Assembly: GCA_011050675.1 (NCBI GenBank)
Contig: DRFI01000025.1
Coordinates: 1-64,000, forward strand
DNA from: Maribacter sp.
GTDB taxonomy: Bacteria > Bacteroidota > Bacteroidia > Flavobacteriales > Flavobacteriaceae
Direction of reading: 5' to 3'
Length of the DNA: 64,000 nucleotides
Under the pieces are notes generated by a model. The model saw nothing but the letters and a program-made list of their open reading frames with translations. It did no database searches and was not told where the DNA came from. This document shows positions 36,401-45,967 of the stretch, piece after piece (position 1 is the stretch's first letter; every line of letters starts with the position of its first letter). A program made the translations under genes and the position numbers.

Positions 36401-36661
36401 GGCACCTACCGATTTTCTTACGGCTTTCTGACCGATGTAAGTAAATAATAATGTTTCGCCTTGTGCGGCCATAATGGAATAGTTACCATCAAAATCTGTT
36501 TGAGTACCTGTTGTGGTACCTTCAACTACAATGTTAACCCCGGGCAAAGGAAGCCCTCCTTGATCAGTAACCGTACCGGATACTGTTTTTTGCTGTGCAA
36601 AAGAAATATGCACAACTAACGCTAAAAGTAGCGTCAACAATCCATTTAGTTTTGTTCTCAT
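33419..36661 (-). CDS. SusC/RagA-type TonB-linked outer-membrane transporter
   Basis: From ATG 36661 the product has 1080 residues. The signal peptide ends HISFAQ. A carboxypeptidase-like N-terminal extension (VSGTVTDQGGLPLPGVNI) is followed by a plug with the SusC-type segment SGKASGVQI...VVVRGLSSF and DGVPF. A long 22-strand barrel ends in the aromatic YGVSIKATF. It imports oligomers captured by the SusD partner. The unusually TonB-box-like stretch EEVVVTAQG lies at about residue 115. It is the first gene of the operon. A candidate promoter lies upstream. Confidence 0.95.
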   Translation of the reverse strand: MRTKLNGLLTLLLALVVHISFAQQKTVSGTVTDQGGLPLPGVNIVVEGTTTGTQTDFDGNYSIMAAQGETLLFTYIGQKAVRKSVGAGSTVSVQMEEDAQALEEVVVTAQGIKREKKALGYAVSSVDEKDLESRSEGDVARVLSGKASGVQITAAGGMSGSATNVVVRGLSSFSGSNQALFVVDGVPFSSDTNAQDTNGGGSNFLTGNTGSSRFLDLDPNNIAKIEVLKGLAAATLYGSQGKNGVILITTKAGSAVGGKKKTEITVNQSYFVNEFASLPDYQDEYGNGFDQAFGWFFSNWGPSFEESGLSGWGRQSSIDANGTLEHPYSTTAIAATREAFPEFQGARYDWKPYNSVEEYFKPGSVSSTSVNINGASEDGNTTFNANFGYLDDESFIPGNGLTRANVSIGGRSKLSNRFTVAGAMNYSRTDYSSPPIAASEGNGTTGLSIFGNIYFTPRSVDLLGLPYQNPIDGSSVYYRNGNDIINPRWTANNAKYSQLTTRVFWNASMQYDINDNLNMTYRAGLDYYNERNEQYSNKGGVEFTSAIFGFLNTYDNNNTIWDHYLALNGNYDLSEKLGMTFNVGATSRSTTFDQQGVASTGQIVFDIQRHFNYANQSPIQYTERRNIAGLLGQVTLDYDNMLFITGSTRTDWVSNLITENNSQTYPSISGSFLPTAAWPGMKSQNGLNFLKLRAGLGQSATFPTAYPTVSVVEQNTQVYGDDGGITTNQVAGFKANPDLKPEVLSEFEVGFESKFIDNRVSLDFTYFDRTTKDLIVREPLSPSTGFTFTQSNVGKIEGDGIEIDLGVDWFRSDDRSGFNWNTRANFTKNQFTVTEQEQDIIIYAGSSTLSVGGNAAIKGQQLGVIVGDAIARDADGNFLVDDGGDYVTTEVDANGNVPIIGNPNPDFIMNVINSFSYKNWNLGFQISHIKGGDIVSNTIGTLLGRGLITETLDRENTYILPGVSQSTGEVNNKQINNSTYYFNNILFGPTELKVYDASVVRLQELSLGYTFPAKSLERTPFGSLTITAQGFNLWYDAYNTPKGANFDPNIQGAGVGNSQGFDFINGPSSRRYGVSIKATF

Positions 36662-36688
36662 TTTTAAATTATTTGAATTAGCTAGCGA

Positions 36689-36719
36689 CAAACTTCACAA
36701 TAATGTGTTAATAATGCAA
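36689..36719 (-). promoter_or_regulatory. Candidate promoter of SusC operon
   Basis: On the minus strand, TTG (36719-36717), 20 bases, then GAAGTTTG (36696-36689), one mismatch from the -7 consensus TAnnTTTG. It lies about 28 bases before the SusC ATG. Confidence 0.45.
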
Positions 36720-36988
36720 GATAATTTTAATAAAATTTTAAGAACTCGTGATAAAATTGGGAGTTACAGATTAAACACGATCCATATTTAAAGTTATATA
36801 ATTCAACACCGTTTTTTTTATCATATTCATAATTCTTCAGGAATAGTCTAAAAAACCTGCGTTTAATTCAATTCAAAAAACGTATGGCTAATTCTTGATT
36901 TTTTAAATTGTTAAGGATATTTTAACAAGTATATGTTTTAGTTCAAAAGGAGCTGAATTAAAAAAAAATGAAAATAAATGCAACTTGG

Positions 36989-37019
36989 TTTGAATTTTAC
37001 TTAAATATTACTACATTTG
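36989..37019 (+). promoter_or_regulatory. Strong housekeeping promoter of the ribosomal operon
   Basis: TTTG at 36989-36992, exactly 19 bases, then TACATTTG at 37012-37019. This is a full match to the known Bacteroidota consensus TTTG-N19-TAnnTTTG. The leader to the rpsL ATG would be about 35-40 bases. Confidence 0.85.
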
Positions 37020-37062
37020 CCGACCCTTAAAGTAGGGGTAATTTTTTATATATCATTATAGT

Positions 37063-37437
37063 ATGCCAACAATATCACAATTAGTACGAATAGGAAGAGA
37101 GACGATTACTAAGAAGAGTAAATCGGCTGCTTTGGATTCGTGTCCTCAGAGAAGGGGTGTTTGTACACGTGTTTATACTACCACGCCTAAGAAACCAAAT
37201 TCAGCTATGAGAAAAGTAGCAAGGGTTAGGTTAACAAATGGTAAGGAAGTGAATGCTTACATTCCAGGAGAGGGTCACAATCTACAAGAGCATTCGATAG
37301 TATTAGTAAGAGGCGGAAGAGTTAAAGATTTACCAGGAGTTAGGTATCATATTGTACGTGGTGCATTGGACACAGCAGGTGTGGCCGGTAGAACACAACG
37401 TAGATCTAAATATGGTGCAAAACGCCCAAAAAATTAA
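37063..37437 (+). CDS. rpsL: 30S ribosomal protein S12
   Basis: 124 residues, the decoding-centre protein. The conserved loops [12 protein letters not shown] (Lys43) and [14 protein letters not shown] (Lys88) carry wild-type residues at the positions where streptomycin-resistance changes are known. First gene of the str-S10-spc-alpha run, directly under the strong promoter; rpsG follows after 23 bases. Confidence 0.98.
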   Translation: MPTISQLVRIGRETITKKSKSAALDSCPQRRGVCTRVYTTTPKKPNSAMRKVARVRLTNGKEVNAYIPGEGHNLQEHSIVLVRGGRVKDLPGVRYHIVRGALDTAGVAGRTQRRSKYGAKRPKN

Positions 37438-37460
37438 TTAAACTTGTTTAAAAGGAAGTA

Positions 37461-37937
37461 ATGAGAAAAAGACAGGCAAAGAAAAGACCACTTTTACCAG
37501 ATCCAAGATTTAATGATCAATTGGTGACACGTTTCGTCAATATGATGATGTGGGATGGTAAAAAATCAGTTGCTTTTGGTGTTTTTTACGATGCAATAGA
37601 TATCGTAGATGCTAAGAAAACTGATGAAGAGAAAACAGCTTTAGAGCTTTGGAAGGATGCATTGAGTAATGTAATGCCTCATGTTGAAGTTAGAAGTAGA
37701 AGAGTTGGTGGTGCAACATTTCAGATTCCAATGCAGATCAGACCGGACAGAAAAATATCAACAGCTATGAAGTGGTTGATTAGTTATGCTAGAAAGCGTA
37801 ATGAGAAAGGTATGGCTCAGAAATTGGCTGGAGAAATTTTAGCAGCAGCAAAAGAAGAAGGAGCAGCTGTTAAGAAAAGAGTCGATACGCACAAGATGGC
37901 TGAGGCAAACAAAGCATTTTCGCACTTTAGATTCTAA
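37461..37937 (+). CDS. rpsG: 30S ribosomal protein S7
   Basis: 158 residues, typical length. It begins [17 protein letters not shown] and has the conserved [19 protein letters not shown] near 78-96. S7 organises the 3' major domain of 16S rRNA. fusA starts 6 bases after its stop. Confidence 0.98.
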   Translation: MRKRQAKKRPLLPDPRFNDQLVTRFVNMMMWDGKKSVAFGVFYDAIDIVDAKKTDEEKTALELWKDALSNVMPHVEVRSRRVGGATFQIPMQIRPDRKISTAMKWLISYARKRNEKGMAQKLAGEILAAAKEEGAAVKKRVDTHKMAEANKAFSHFRF

Positions 37938-37943
37938 ATAGAA

Positions 37944-40076
37944 ATGGCAAGAGATTTAAAATTTACAAGAAATATAGGTATTGCTGCGCATATTGATGCT
38001 GGTAAAACCACGACAACAGAGCGTATTCTTTTTTATACGGGTGTTAGTCATAAAATAGGTGAGGTTCATGACGGTGCTGCTACTATGGACTGGATGGAAC
38101 AAGAGCAGGAACGTGGTATTACTATTACGTCTGCTGCTACCACTTGTACTTGGAAATTTCCTTTAGAGAATGCAAAGGAACTTGATAGTACTAAGGATTA
38201 TCACTTTAATATAATAGATACACCGGGACACGTTGATTTTACTGTAGAGGTAAATAGATCATTACGTGTATTGGACGGTTTGGTATTCTTGTTTAGTGCT
38301 GTTGATGGTGTTGAGCCACAATCAGAAACTAACTGGAGATTGGCTGATAACTATAAAGTTCCAAGAATTGGTTTTGTGAACAAGATGGACCGTCAAGGTT
38401 CTAATTTTCTTATGGTTTGTAAGCAGGTTAAGGAGATGTTAGGTTCTAACGCTGTTCCAATTGTACTTCCTATCGGTGACGAAGCTGATTTTAGGGGTAT
38501 TGTTGATTTAGCTAAGAACAGAGCAATTACATGGCACGAAGAAGGTTTTGGTGCTACTTTTGATGTAATTGATATTCCTGAGGATATGAAAGCCGAGGTT
38601 AAGGAGTATAGAGCTGCCTTAATTGAAGCTGTTGCCGAATATGATGAAGAGTTGATGGAGAAATTCTTCGAAGATGAAGATTCTATCACTGAAGATGAAG
38701 TGCATGCTGCTTTAAGAGCTGCTGTTATGGATCGTGCAATCATTCCGATGATTTGCGGTTCTTCATTTAAAAATAAAGGTGTTCAGTTTTTGTTGGATGC
38801 TGTATGTAGATATTTACCTTCGCCTGTTGATAAAGAGGCGATTGAAGGAACTAATCCTGATACTGGTGAAGTTGAAAGACGTAAGCCTAGTGTGAAGGAG
38901 CCTTTCGCGGCTTTAGCTTTTAAAATTGCTACTGATCCTTTTGTAGGGAGATTGGCCTTTTTTAGAACTTACTCAGGTCGTTTAGATGCTGGTTCTTATA
39001 TATTGAATAATCGTTCAGGTAAAAAAGAACGTATTTCTCGTATTTATCAAATGCATTCTAATAAACAAAACGCCATCGATTTTATCGAGGCGGGTGATAT
39101 TGGAGCAGCTGTTGGTTTTAAGGATATTAAGACTGGTGATACTATGTCTGATGAAAAGCACCCAATTGTTTTGGAAAGTATGAACTTCCCAGAACCTGTA
39201 ATTGGTATTGCTGTTGAGCCTAAAACAAAAGCAGATGTTGATAAGTTGGGTATGGCTTTGGCTAAATTGGCTGAGGAGGATCCTACTTTTCAAGTAAAGA
39301 CTGATGAATCTTCAGGACAAACTATTATATCTGGTATGGGTGAGCTTCATTTAGATATTATTGTTGACCGTTTAAGAAGAGAATTCAAGGTTGAAGTTAA
39401 TCAAGGTGAACCACAAGTAGAATACAAAGAAGCGTTAACTAAAACGGCATCTCACAGAGAAACTTATAAAAAGCAATCTGGTGGTCGTGGTAAATTTGGT
39501 GATATTGTATTTGAAATGGGTCCTGCTGATGAAGATTTCGAAGGAGAAGGGCTTCAGTTTGTTGATCAAATTAAAGGTGGACGTATTCCTAAAGAATTTA
39601 TTCCATCTATAGAGAAAGGTTTCAACGTAGCAATGCAGAACGGACCTTTAGCTGGATATGAAATGGATACAATGAAAGTTGTACTTAAGGATGGATCTTT
39701 CCACGCTGTGGATTCAGATGCACTTTCTTTCGAATTAGCTGCTAAGATGGGTTACAAAGCTGCTGGTAAAGCTGCTGGTGCCGTTATCATGGAGCCAATT
39801 ATGAAATTGGAAGTTATTACTCCAGAAGAAAACATGGGTGATATCGTTGGGGATTTGAATAGACGTAGAGGTACTATTGGTGATATGAGTGATAGAGCTG
39901 GTGCGAAAGTTGTTAAAGGTACTGTGCCATTATCTGAAATGTTCGGATATGTAACATCTCTTAGAACTTTATCTTCAGGTCGTGCTACTTCAACAATGGA
40001 ATTTTCACATTATGCAGAAACTCCTTCTAATATTTCAGAAGAAGTTATTAAGGCAGCAAAAGGTATAACAGCTTAA
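37944..40076 (+). CDS. fusA: Elongation factor G
   Basis: 710 residues, full length. The GTPase motifs are [14 protein letters not shown] (17-30), [12 protein letters not shown] and [11 protein letters not shown]. Domains II to V follow, with GMGELHLDI and [10 protein letters not shown]. It drives translocation on the ribosome. tuf is not between fusA and rpsJ, which is the usual flavobacterial order; rpsJ follows after 9 bases. Confidence 0.98.
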   Translation: MARDLKFTRNIGIAAHIDAGKTTTTERILFYTGVSHKIGEVHDGAATMDWMEQEQERGITITSAATTCTWKFPLENAKELDSTKDYHFNIIDTPGHVDFTVEVNRSLRVLDGLVFLFSAVDGVEPQSETNWRLADNYKVPRIGFVNKMDRQGSNFLMVCKQVKEMLGSNAVPIVLPIGDEADFRGIVDLAKNRAITWHEEGFGATFDVIDIPEDMKAEVKEYRAALIEAVAEYDEELMEKFFEDEDSITEDEVHAALRAAVMDRAIIPMICGSSFKNKGVQFLLDAVCRYLPSPVDKEAIEGTNPDTGEVERRKPSVKEPFAALAFKIATDPFVGRLAFFRTYSGRLDAGSYILNNRSGKKERISRIYQMHSNKQNAIDFIEAGDIGAAVGFKDIKTGDTMSDEKHPIVLESMNFPEPVIGIAVEPKTKADVDKLGMALAKLAEEDPTFQVKTDESSGQTIISGMGELHLDIIVDRLRREFKVEVNQGEPQVEYKEALTKTASHRETYKKQSGGRGKFGDIVFEMGPADEDFEGEGLQFVDQIKGGRIPKEFIPSIEKGFNVAMQNGPLAGYEMDTMKVVLKDGSFHAVDSDALSFELAAKMGYKAAGKAAGAVIMEPIMKLEVITPEENMGDIVGDLNRRRGTIGDMSDRAGAKVVKGTVPLSEMFGYVTSLRTLSSGRATSTMEFSHYAETPSNISEEVIKAAKGITA

Positions 40077-40085
40077 ATTTAGGAC

Positions 40086-40391
40086 ATGAGTCAGAAAATT
40101 AGAATAAAACTAAAATCTTACGATCACAATTTAGTGGATAAATCTGCTGAGAAGATTGTAAAAACGGTAAAGACTACCGGTGCTGTTGTAACAGGGCCAA
40201 TTCCTTTGCCAACGCATAAAAAAATATTTACTGTTTTGCGTTCACCTCACGTGAATAAAAAATCTAGAGAGCAATTCCAATTAAGTTCGTATAAGAGATT
40301 ATTGGATATTTATAGCTCTTCATCTAAAACTATTGATGCACTTATGAAGTTAGAGCTTCCTAGTGGTGTAGAAGTAGAGATTAAGGTGTAG
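40086..40391 (+). CDS. rpsJ: 30S ribosomal protein S10
   Basis: 101 residues, with [18 protein letters not shown] at the N-terminus and [28 protein letters not shown] in the middle. It is part of the 30S head; in some bacteria it also works with NusB in antitermination. It is separated from rplC by a 144-base gap, long for this operon. Confidence 0.98.
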   Translation: MSQKIRIKLKSYDHNLVDKSAEKIVKTVKTTGAVVTGPIPLPTHKKIFTVLRSPHVNKKSREQFQLSSYKRLLDIYSSSSKTIDALMKLELPSGVEVEIKV

Positions 40392-40535
40392 TTAATTGTC
40401 TGCCCCATTTATGGGTTAGACTACATGTCCTAAGCTGCGTGCGAGGGAAAAACGGAAAAAATAATTTAGGGTTAAATTATTTTGACCCTATTTTTTTGGA
40501 AAGAATTTAATAAGTAATAATTAATATAAATAAGT
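40392..40535 (+). promoter_or_regulatory. Structured leader / attenuator between rpsJ and rplC
   Basis: This 144-base non-coding gap contains a small stem (CCCATTTATGGG), a conserved-looking GC-rich stretch (CTAAGCTGCGTGCGAGG), and a hairpin TAGGGT...ACCCTA at 40467-40490 followed directly by seven Ts. Most other gaps in this operon are only a few bases long. It could be a terminator-type attenuator under ribosomal-protein control, as the S10 leader with L4 is in E. coli, but placed after rpsJ. Confidence 0.55.
40467..40497 (+). terminator. Terminator-like hairpin upstream of rplC
   Basis: A 6-bp stem TAGGGT/ACCCTA with a 12-base loop and a T7 run. It lies inside an operon that must be transcribed through, so it is more likely a conditional attenuator than a true end. 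Confidence 0.5.
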
Positions 40536-41153
40536 ATGTCTGGGTTAATAGGAAAGAAAGTAGGCATGACCAGTATTTTTGACGAGAATGGAAAAAACAT
40601 TCCATGTACCGTTATACAGGCTGGACCATGTGTAGTTACCCAAGTCAGAACCGAAGAGGTCGACGGGTATAGTGCCCTTCAACTTGGTTTCGATGACAAG
40701 GCAGAAACTCGTGCTAATAAGGCTGAATTAGGCCATTTTAAAAAAGCAGGTGCTTCTCCTAAGAAAAAGGTCGTTGAGTTCCAAGATTTTGAAGGTGATT
40801 TTAAATTAGGTGACACCGTAGGTGTAGATGTTTTTACTGAAGGTCAATTCGTAGATGTTATTGGTACATCTAAGGGTAAAGGTTTTCAGGGTGTTGTTAA
40901 ACGTCACGGTTTTGCAGGGGTTGGTCAAGCAACTCACGGTCAGCATAACAGACTTAGAGCTCCTGGTTCTATTGGTGCTGCGTCTTATCCGGCAAGAGTA
41001 TTTAAGGGTATGAAAATGGCGGGTAGAATGGGTACTGATCGTGTAACGGTTCAGAACCTTAAGGTTTTAAAAGTAGTTCCAGAAAAGAATCTTTTAGTAG
41101 TAAAAGGTTGTGTTCCGGGCCATAAGAATGCTTATGTAACTATACAAAGGTAG
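40536..41153 (+). CDS. rplC: 50S ribosomal protein L3
   Basis: 205 residues. It begins [19 protein letters not shown]; the conserved loop [21 protein letters not shown] (about 127-147) carries the glutamine region that is methylated in some bacteria. Early assembly protein near the peptidyl-transferase centre. rplD starts 5 bases later. Confidence 0.98.
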   Translation: MSGLIGKKVGMTSIFDENGKNIPCTVIQAGPCVVTQVRTEEVDGYSALQLGFDDKAETRANKAELGHFKKAGASPKKKVVEFQDFEGDFKLGDTVGVDVFTEGQFVDVIGTSKGKGFQGVVKRHGFAGVGQATHGQHNRLRAPGSIGAASYPARVFKGMKMAGRMGTDRVTVQNLKVLKVVPEKNLLVVKGCVPGHKNAYVTIQR

Positions 41154-41158
41154 ATGTA

Positions 41159-41791
41159 ATGAAAATAGCAGTTTTAGATATTAAAGGAAAAGACACAGGT
41201 AGAAAGGCAAACCTTTCTGATGATGTTTTCGCTATAGAGCCTAATGATCACGCAGTTTACTTAGATGTTAAGCAATATTTGGCTCATCAAAGACAAGGAA
41301 CGCACAAAGCTAAAGAAAGAGCTGAGATCGCTGGTAGTACGAGAAAAATTAAGAAACAAAAGGGTACAGGTACTGCGAGAGCAGGTAGTATTAAATCGCC
41401 AATCTTTAGAGGTGGTGGTAGAATATTTGGACCTAGACCTAAAGATTATACTCAGAAGTTAAATAAAAACCTGAAGCGATTGGCAAGGAAATCTGCATTG
41501 TCTTTGAAATCAAAAGAAAATGCAATTTTAGTAGTTGAAGACTTCGATTTTGACACTCCAAGTACTAAAGATTTTATTGAAGTTTTAAAGACCTTTGGTC
41601 TTGAAAATAAAAAATCTTTAATAGTGTTGGGTGATTCAAATAAAGGTGTATATTTGTCTTCGCGTAATTTTAAAGGCTCAGAAGTTATAACTAACTCAGA
41701 ATTAAGTACTTACAAAATTCTTCATGCTAATAGTGTGGTATTGTTAGAGAGCTCTTTAGAGGGGATTGAATCGAATTTAAATAAACAATAA
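41159..41791 (+). CDS. rplD: 50S ribosomal protein L4
   Basis: 210 residues. The conserved exit-tunnel loop KKQKGTGTARAGSIKSPIFRGGG is at about 63-85. L4 is the autoregulator of the S10 operon in E. coli, which is relevant to the structured gap before rplC. Spacing to rplW is 4 bases. Confidence 0.98.
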   Translation: MKIAVLDIKGKDTGRKANLSDDVFAIEPNDHAVYLDVKQYLAHQRQGTHKAKERAEIAGSTRKIKKQKGTGTARAGSIKSPIFRGGGRIFGPRPKDYTQKLNKNLKRLARKSALSLKSKENAILVVEDFDFDTPSTKDFIEVLKTFGLENKKSLIVLGDSNKGVYLSSRNFKGSEVITNSELSTYKILHANSVVLLESSLEGIESNLNKQ

Positions 41792-41795
41792 TATC

Positions 41796-42086
41796 ATGAG
41801 TGTGTTAATAAAACCAATTATAACGGAGAAAATGACTGCTGATAGCGAGTTGAATAACCGTTATGGATTCGTAGTTAACCCTAAGGCTAATAAGTTGCAG
41901 ATTAAAGATGCAGTTGAAGCTACTTATGGTGTTTCTGTGAAGAAGGTTCGTACAATGAATTACGGTCCATCAAGAAAATCCAGGTATACAAAAACTGGTG
42001 TACAACATGGTAAGACAAATGCTATTAAAAAAGCAATTGTTGATGTAGTAGAAGGTGATATTATCGATTTTTACAGTAATCTATAA
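41796..42086 (+). CDS. rplW: 50S ribosomal protein L23
   Basis: 96 residues, beginning MSVLIKPIITEKMTADSE. It sits at the tunnel exit, where signal recognition particle and trigger factor dock. rplB follows after 9 bases. Confidence 0.97.
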   Translation: MSVLIKPIITEKMTADSELNNRYGFVVNPKANKLQIKDAVEATYGVSVKKVRTMNYGPSRKSRYTKTGVQHGKTNAIKKAIVDVVEGDIIDFYSNL

Positions 42087-42095
42087 AGACAAGAA

Positions 42096-42920
42096 ATGTC
42101 AGTTAGAAAATTAAAACCAATCACTCCAGGACAGCGTTTTAGAGTAGTAAATGGATTTGACGCCATTACTGCTGATAAGCCGGAGAAAAGCTTGCTTGCT
42201 CCGTTAAAAAAGTCGGGAGGTAGAAACAGTCAAGGAAAGATGACCATGCGCCAAAAAGGTGGAGGTCATAAAAGAAGGTATCGTGTAATAGATTTTAAGA
42301 GAGATAAGCAAGATGTGCTTGCGACTGTTAAGTCTATTGAATACGATCCTAACAGAACTGCATTTATTGCTCTTTTGGAGTATGCAGATGGTGAAAAGCG
42401 TTATGTTGTAGCTCAAAATGGATTGCAAGTTGATCAACAGATTTCATCTGGTTCAGCTGTTGCTCCAGAGATAGGAAACGCAATGCCTTTAAGTGAAGTT
42501 CCTTTAGGGACTATTATTTCATGTATAGAGTTAAGACCTGGGCAAGGTGCTATTATGGCGCGTAGTGCTGGTACTTTTGCTCAACTTATGGCAAAGGACG
42601 GTAAGTTTGTTACTGTTAAGATGCCATCTGGTGAAACAAGATTAATTCTTTCAGGTTGTATGGCTACTATTGGTGCAGTGTCTAACTCGGATCATCAATT
42701 ATTGGTATCAGGTAAAGCTGGTAGAAGTAGATGGTTGGGTAGAAGACCAAGAACTAGACCAGTTGCTATGAACCCTGTCGATCACCCAATGGGTGGTGGT
42801 GAAGGTAGAGCTTCAGGTGGTCATCCAAGATCGAGAAATGGTATTCCTGCTAAAGGATTCAGAACTCGTTCTAAGACCAAGAGCACCAACAAGTATATAA
42901 TAGAACGTAGAAAGAAATAA
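42096..42920 (+). CDS. rplB: 50S ribosomal protein L2
   Basis: 274 residues. The [13 protein letters not shown] segment and the C-terminal [16 protein letters not shown] (the histidine-bearing loop near the peptidyl-transferase centre) are conserved. rpsS follows after 14 bases. Confidence 0.98.
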   Translation: MSVRKLKPITPGQRFRVVNGFDAITADKPEKSLLAPLKKSGGRNSQGKMTMRQKGGGHKRRYRVIDFKRDKQDVLATVKSIEYDPNRTAFIALLEYADGEKRYVVAQNGLQVDQQISSGSAVAPEIGNAMPLSEVPLGTIISCIELRPGQGAIMARSAGTFAQLMAKDGKFVTVKMPSGETRLILSGCMATIGAVSNSDHQLLVSGKAGRSRWLGRRPRTRPVAMNPVDHPMGGGEGRASGGHPRSRNGIPAKGFRTRSKTKSTNKYIIERRKK

Positions 42921-42934
42921 AAAAGTAGAAAGAA

Positions 42935-43213
42935 ATGGCACGTTCACTAAAAAAAGGACCTTACGTTCACTATAGTTTGGAAAAGAAAATCCAACAAAGT
43001 GTTTCATCCGGAAAGAAAGCGGTAATCAAAACTTGGTCTAGAGCCTCTATGATTACTCCTGATTTTGTTGGAATGACGATAGCGGTTCATAACGGAAAAC
43101 AATTTGTACCTGTTTTTGTAACAGAAAACATGGTAGGACATAAACTTGGGGAATTTTCACCAACTAGATCTTTTAGAGGTCATGCGGGTGCGAAAAACAA
43201 AGGAAAAAAGTAA
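42935..43213 (+). CDS. rpsS: 30S ribosomal protein S19
   Basis: 92 residues, [18 protein letters not shown] at the start and [17 protein letters not shown] near the end. Head protein next to S13. rplV starts 3 bases after its stop. Confidence 0.98.
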   Translation: MARSLKKGPYVHYSLEKKIQQSVSSGKKAVIKTWSRASMITPDFVGMTIAVHNGKQFVPVFVTENMVGHKLGEFSPTRSFRGHAGAKNKGKK

Positions 43214-43216
43214 GCT

Positions 43217-43624
43217 ATGGGAGTTCGTAAAAAACAGATGGCCGAAAGAATTAAGGCTGAAAAGAAGAAGGTAGCTTTCGCTAAGTTGAATAACTGTCCT
43301 ACTTCACCTAGAAAGATGCGTTTGGTTGCTGATTTAATTCGTGGTGTAAAGGTAGAGCAAGCTTTAGCTATTTTAAGGTTCAATCCTAAGGAGGCTTCTA
43401 GAAAGTTGGAAAAATTATTACTTTCAGCTTTGGCTAATTGGCAAGCAAAAAACGAAGAGGCAAGTTTAGAAGAAGCTGATTTAGTTGTTGCTGAGATTAG
43501 AGTAGATAGTGGTGCAATGCTTAAGAGATTGCGTCCTGCTCCACAAGGTAGAGCACATAGAATTAGAAAACGTTCAAACCATGTAACTTTGGTATTGGGG
43601 TCAAAAAATATAACAGAAAACTAG
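43217..43624 (+). CDS. rplV: 50S ribosomal protein L22
   Basis: 135 residues. It has an N-terminal extension rich in lysine ([17 protein letters not shown]) before the usual core [18 protein letters not shown]. The tunnel hairpin is [22 protein letters not shown]. rpsC starts 1 base after its stop codon. An internal Met at residue 8 could also serve as start. Confidence 0.96.
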   Translation: MGVRKKQMAERIKAEKKKVAFAKLNNCPTSPRKMRLVADLIRGVKVEQALAILRFNPKEASRKLEKLLLSALANWQAKNEEASLEEADLVVAEIRVDSGAMLKRLRPAPQGRAHRIRKRSNHVTLVLGSKNITEN

Positions 43625-43625
43625 G

Positions 43626-44342
43626 ATGGGACAGAAAACAAATCCAATAGGAAATCGTCTAGGAATCATTAGAGGTTGGGAATCTAACTGGTATGGTGGT
43701 AACGATTACGGAGATAAATTGGCTGAGGATGATAAAATACGAAAGTATATTCATGCCAGACTTTCTAAGGCTAGCGTTTCTAGAGTTATAATTGAACGTA
43801 CTCTTAAGTTGATCACAGTTACTGTAACTACTGCAAGACCTGGTATTATTATTGGGAAAGGTGGACAGGAAGTTGATAAACTTAAAGAAGAATTGAAAAA
43901 AATCACCAATAAGGAGGTTCAGATCAATATCTTTGAAATAAAAAGACCTGAGCTTGATGCTAACTTAGTTGCAGCAAGTGTAGCTCGTCAAATTGAAAGT
44001 AGAATTTCTTTTAGAAGAGCAATAAAAATGGCAATCGCTGCAGCAATGCGTATGAATGCTGAAGGAATAAAGATTCAAATCTCTGGTAGATTGAATGGTG
44101 CTGAAATGGCTCGTTCAGAATCTTATAAAGATGGTAGAATTCCATTATCTACTTTTAGAGCTGATATTGATTATGCTCTACAAGAAGCTCAAACTACATA
44201 TGGTAAACTTGGTATTAAAGTTTGGATTATGAAAGGTGAGGTATATGGTAAAAGAGATTTATCTCCATTAGTAGGAATGCAAAAGGATTCTTCTAAAGGT
44301 GGTAAGCAAGAAGGTGGAAGAAAACAACGTCGTAGAAAGTAA
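43626..44342 (+). CDS. rpsC: 30S ribosomal protein S3
   Basis: 238 residues. It begins [18 protein letters not shown]; a KH domain contains [18 protein letters not shown] at about 78-95. It forms part of the mRNA entry channel. The C-terminal tail is Lys/Arg/Gly-rich. Confidence 0.98.
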   Translation: MGQKTNPIGNRLGIIRGWESNWYGGNDYGDKLAEDDKIRKYIHARLSKASVSRVIIERTLKLITVTVTTARPGIIIGKGGQEVDKLKEELKKITNKEVQINIFEIKRPELDANLVAASVARQIESRISFRRAIKMAIAAAMRMNAEGIKIQISGRLNGAEMARSESYKDGRIPLSTFRADIDYALQEAQTTYGKLGIKVWIMKGEVYGKRDLSPLVGMQKDSSKGGKQEGGRKQRRRK

Positions 44343-44362
44343 TTTTTTAAAGAACTAAAGTA

Positions 44363-44791
44363 ATGTTACAACCGAAAAGAACAAAGTTCCGTAAAATGCA
44401 GAAAGGCCGTATGAAAGGTCTTGCTGGGAGAGGACACCAACTTTCAAATGGTATGTTCGGTATAAAGAATGTTGATGATGCTACATTTTTGACTTCACGC
44501 CAGATAGAAGCTGCTCGTATTGCTGCTACTAGATTCATGAAGAGAGAAGGTCAATTGTGGATTAAAATATTTCCAGACAAGCCGATTACCAAAAAACCTT
44601 TAGAAGTACGTATGGGTAAAGGTAAAGGTGCACCAGAATATTTCGTAGCCGTGGTTAAGCCAGGTAGGATTATGTTCGAAGTGGCCGGAGTTCCTATGGA
44701 AGTAGCAAAAGAAGCTTTAAGATTAGCGGCTCAAAAACTTCCTGTTAAAACAAAATTCATTGTAGCTCGAGATTACGAGGGCGGAAATTAA
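44363..44791 (+). CDS. rplP: 50S ribosomal protein L16
   Basis: 142 residues, [20 protein letters not shown] at the start. The A-site loop has [19 protein letters not shown] near 85-103. Gap of 20 bases after rpsC. Confidence 0.98.
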   Translation: MLQPKRTKFRKMQKGRMKGLAGRGHQLSNGMFGIKNVDDATFLTSRQIEAARIAATRFMKREGQLWIKIFPDKPITKKPLEVRMGKGKGAPEYFVAVVKPGRIMFEVAGVPMEVAKEALRLAAQKLPVKTKFIVARDYEGGN

Positions 44792-44803
44792 ACGTAAGGA
44801 ATA

Positions 44804-44995
44804 ATGAAAAAACAAGAGATTAAAGAAATGTCTGTGGAAGGACTTACGGAGAAATTTGCCGAGTACAAGAAGCAACATGCAGATTTGAAAATGGCACATT
44901 TTGTAACTCCGTTAGAAAATCCACTTCAGATTAGAAAAGTAAGGAGAACGGTAGCAAGATTAGCCACTGAATTAACTAATAGGGAAAACCAATAA
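44804..44995 (+). CDS. rpmC: 50S ribosomal protein L29
   Basis: 63 residues, two-helix protein, MKKQEIKEMSVEGLTEK at the start and NPLQIRKVRRTVARLATEL in the second helix. It sits at the tunnel exit with L23. rpsQ follows after 12 bases. Confidence 0.97.
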   Translation: MKKQEIKEMSVEGLTEKFAEYKKQHADLKMAHFVTPLENPLQIRKVRRTVARLATELTNRENQ

Positions 44996-45007
44996 TTGGT
45001 GGGCTTT

Positions 45008-45265
45008 ATGGAGAAAAGAAATTTAAGAAAAGAGAGAGTAGGAGTTGTCACTAGTAATAAAATGGAGAAGTCTATTGTTATTGCTGAAGTGAAAAGAGTA
45101 AAACATCCTATGTACGGAAAATTCGTTTTGAAGACAAAGAAATATGTTGCACATGACGAAAAGAACGATTGTAACATTGGTGATACTGTAAAGATCATGG
45201 AGACTCGTCCTATGAGTAAAACCAAATGTTGGAGATTAGTAGAAATCTTAGAAAGAGCTAAATAA
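45008..45265 (+). CDS. rpsQ: 30S ribosomal protein S17
   Basis: 85 residues from ATG 45008 ([20 protein letters not shown]). A TTG at 44996 would add four residues and is unlikely. The OB-fold core includes [11 protein letters not shown] and [20 protein letters not shown]. Confidence 0.97.
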   Translation: MEKRNLRKERVGVVTSNKMEKSIVIAEVKRVKHPMYGKFVLKTKKYVAHDEKNDCNIGDTVKIMETRPMSKTKCWRLVEILERAK

Positions 45266-45268
45266 GTT

Positions 45269-45637
45269 ATGTTACAGCAAGAATCTAGATTAAAAGTAGC
45301 GGATAACACCGGGGCAAAGGAAGTTTTAACTATCCGTGTTCTTGGTGGTACCAAAAGAAGGTATGCTTCAATAGGTGACAAAATTGTTGTTACTGTTAAA
45401 GAAGCTACTCCGAACGGAGGTATCAAGAAAGGTGCGGTTTCAACTGCTGTTGTAGTTCGTACTAAGAAAGAGGTTAGAAGACCTGATGGGTCTTATATCC
45501 GATTTGATGATAACGCTTGTGTGTTATTGAATCCTGCCGGAGAAATGAGAGGAACTCGTGTTTTTGGACCTGTAGCAAGAGAGCTTAGGGATAAGCAGTT
45601 CATGAAGATTGTATCATTGGCCCCAGAGGTATTATAA
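45269..45637 (+). CDS. rplN: 50S ribosomal protein L14
   Basis: 122 residues: [20 protein letters not shown] at the start and [28 protein letters not shown] at the end. It contacts 16S rRNA across the subunit interface. Spacing to rplX is 13 bases when the ATG at 45651 is used. Confidence 0.98.
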   Translation: MLQQESRLKVADNTGAKEVLTIRVLGGTKRRYASIGDKIVVTVKEATPNGGIKKGAVSTAVVVRTKKEVRRPDGSYIRFDDNACVLLNPAGEMRGTRVFGPVARELRDKQFMKIVSLAPEVL

Positions 45638-45650
45638 TATAACGGACAAG

Positions 45651-45965
45651 ATGAAAAAGTTAAAAATCAAAACAGGAGATACGGTAAGAATTACCGCGGG
45701 TGACCATAAGGGAACCGAAGGTAAGGTGATGCGAGTAGATCTTGAGAAAAATAAAGCCATCGTTGAAGGTGCCAATATGGTATCTAAACATGAGAAGCCT
45801 AGTGCTAAAAACCCTCAAGGTGGTATTGTAAAAAAAGAAGCTTTAATCCACATTTCTAACTTAGCTTTAATCGACGGTAAATCTGGCGATGTAACTAGAG
45901 TAGGTTATGAAGTAAAGGATGGTAAAAAAGTTAGGGTTTCCAAAAAATCCAATGAAGTAATTTAG
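45651..45965 (+). CDS. rplX: 50S ribosomal protein L24
   Basis: 104 residues from ATG 45651 ([20 protein letters not shown]). The frame is open upstream to a TTG at 45609, inside rplN, but the KOW motif position shows that the ATG is right. It starts large-subunit assembly. Confidence 0.97.
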   Translation: MKKLKIKTGDTVRITAGDHKGTEGKVMRVDLEKNKAIVEGANMVSKHEKPSAKNPQGGIVKKEALIHISNLALIDGKSGDVTRVGYEVKDGKKVRVSKKSNEVI

Positions 45966-45967
45966 TT

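Larger units (their letters stand above)
36662..37062. other. Divergent regulatory spacer between SusC operon and ribosomal operon
   Basis: This AT-rich 400-base gap has no gene. It holds a candidate SusC promoter on the minus strand and the strong rpsL promoter on the plus strand. A small hairpin with ACCC and GGGT arms (about 37023-37039), followed by a T-rich run, lies in the rpsL leader and could attenuate transcription. No anti-sigma or sigma-factor gene accompanies SusC here. Confidence 0.6.

Noticed and set aside
26571..36661. Polysaccharide utilization locus
   Set aside because: A SusC/SusD pair is present but no carbohydrate-active enzyme or dedicated regulator is near.
45609..45650. 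Upstream TTG start for L24 inside rplN
   Set aside because: The L24 fold starts at [10 protein letters not shown] (45651); the extension is rplN read in another frame.
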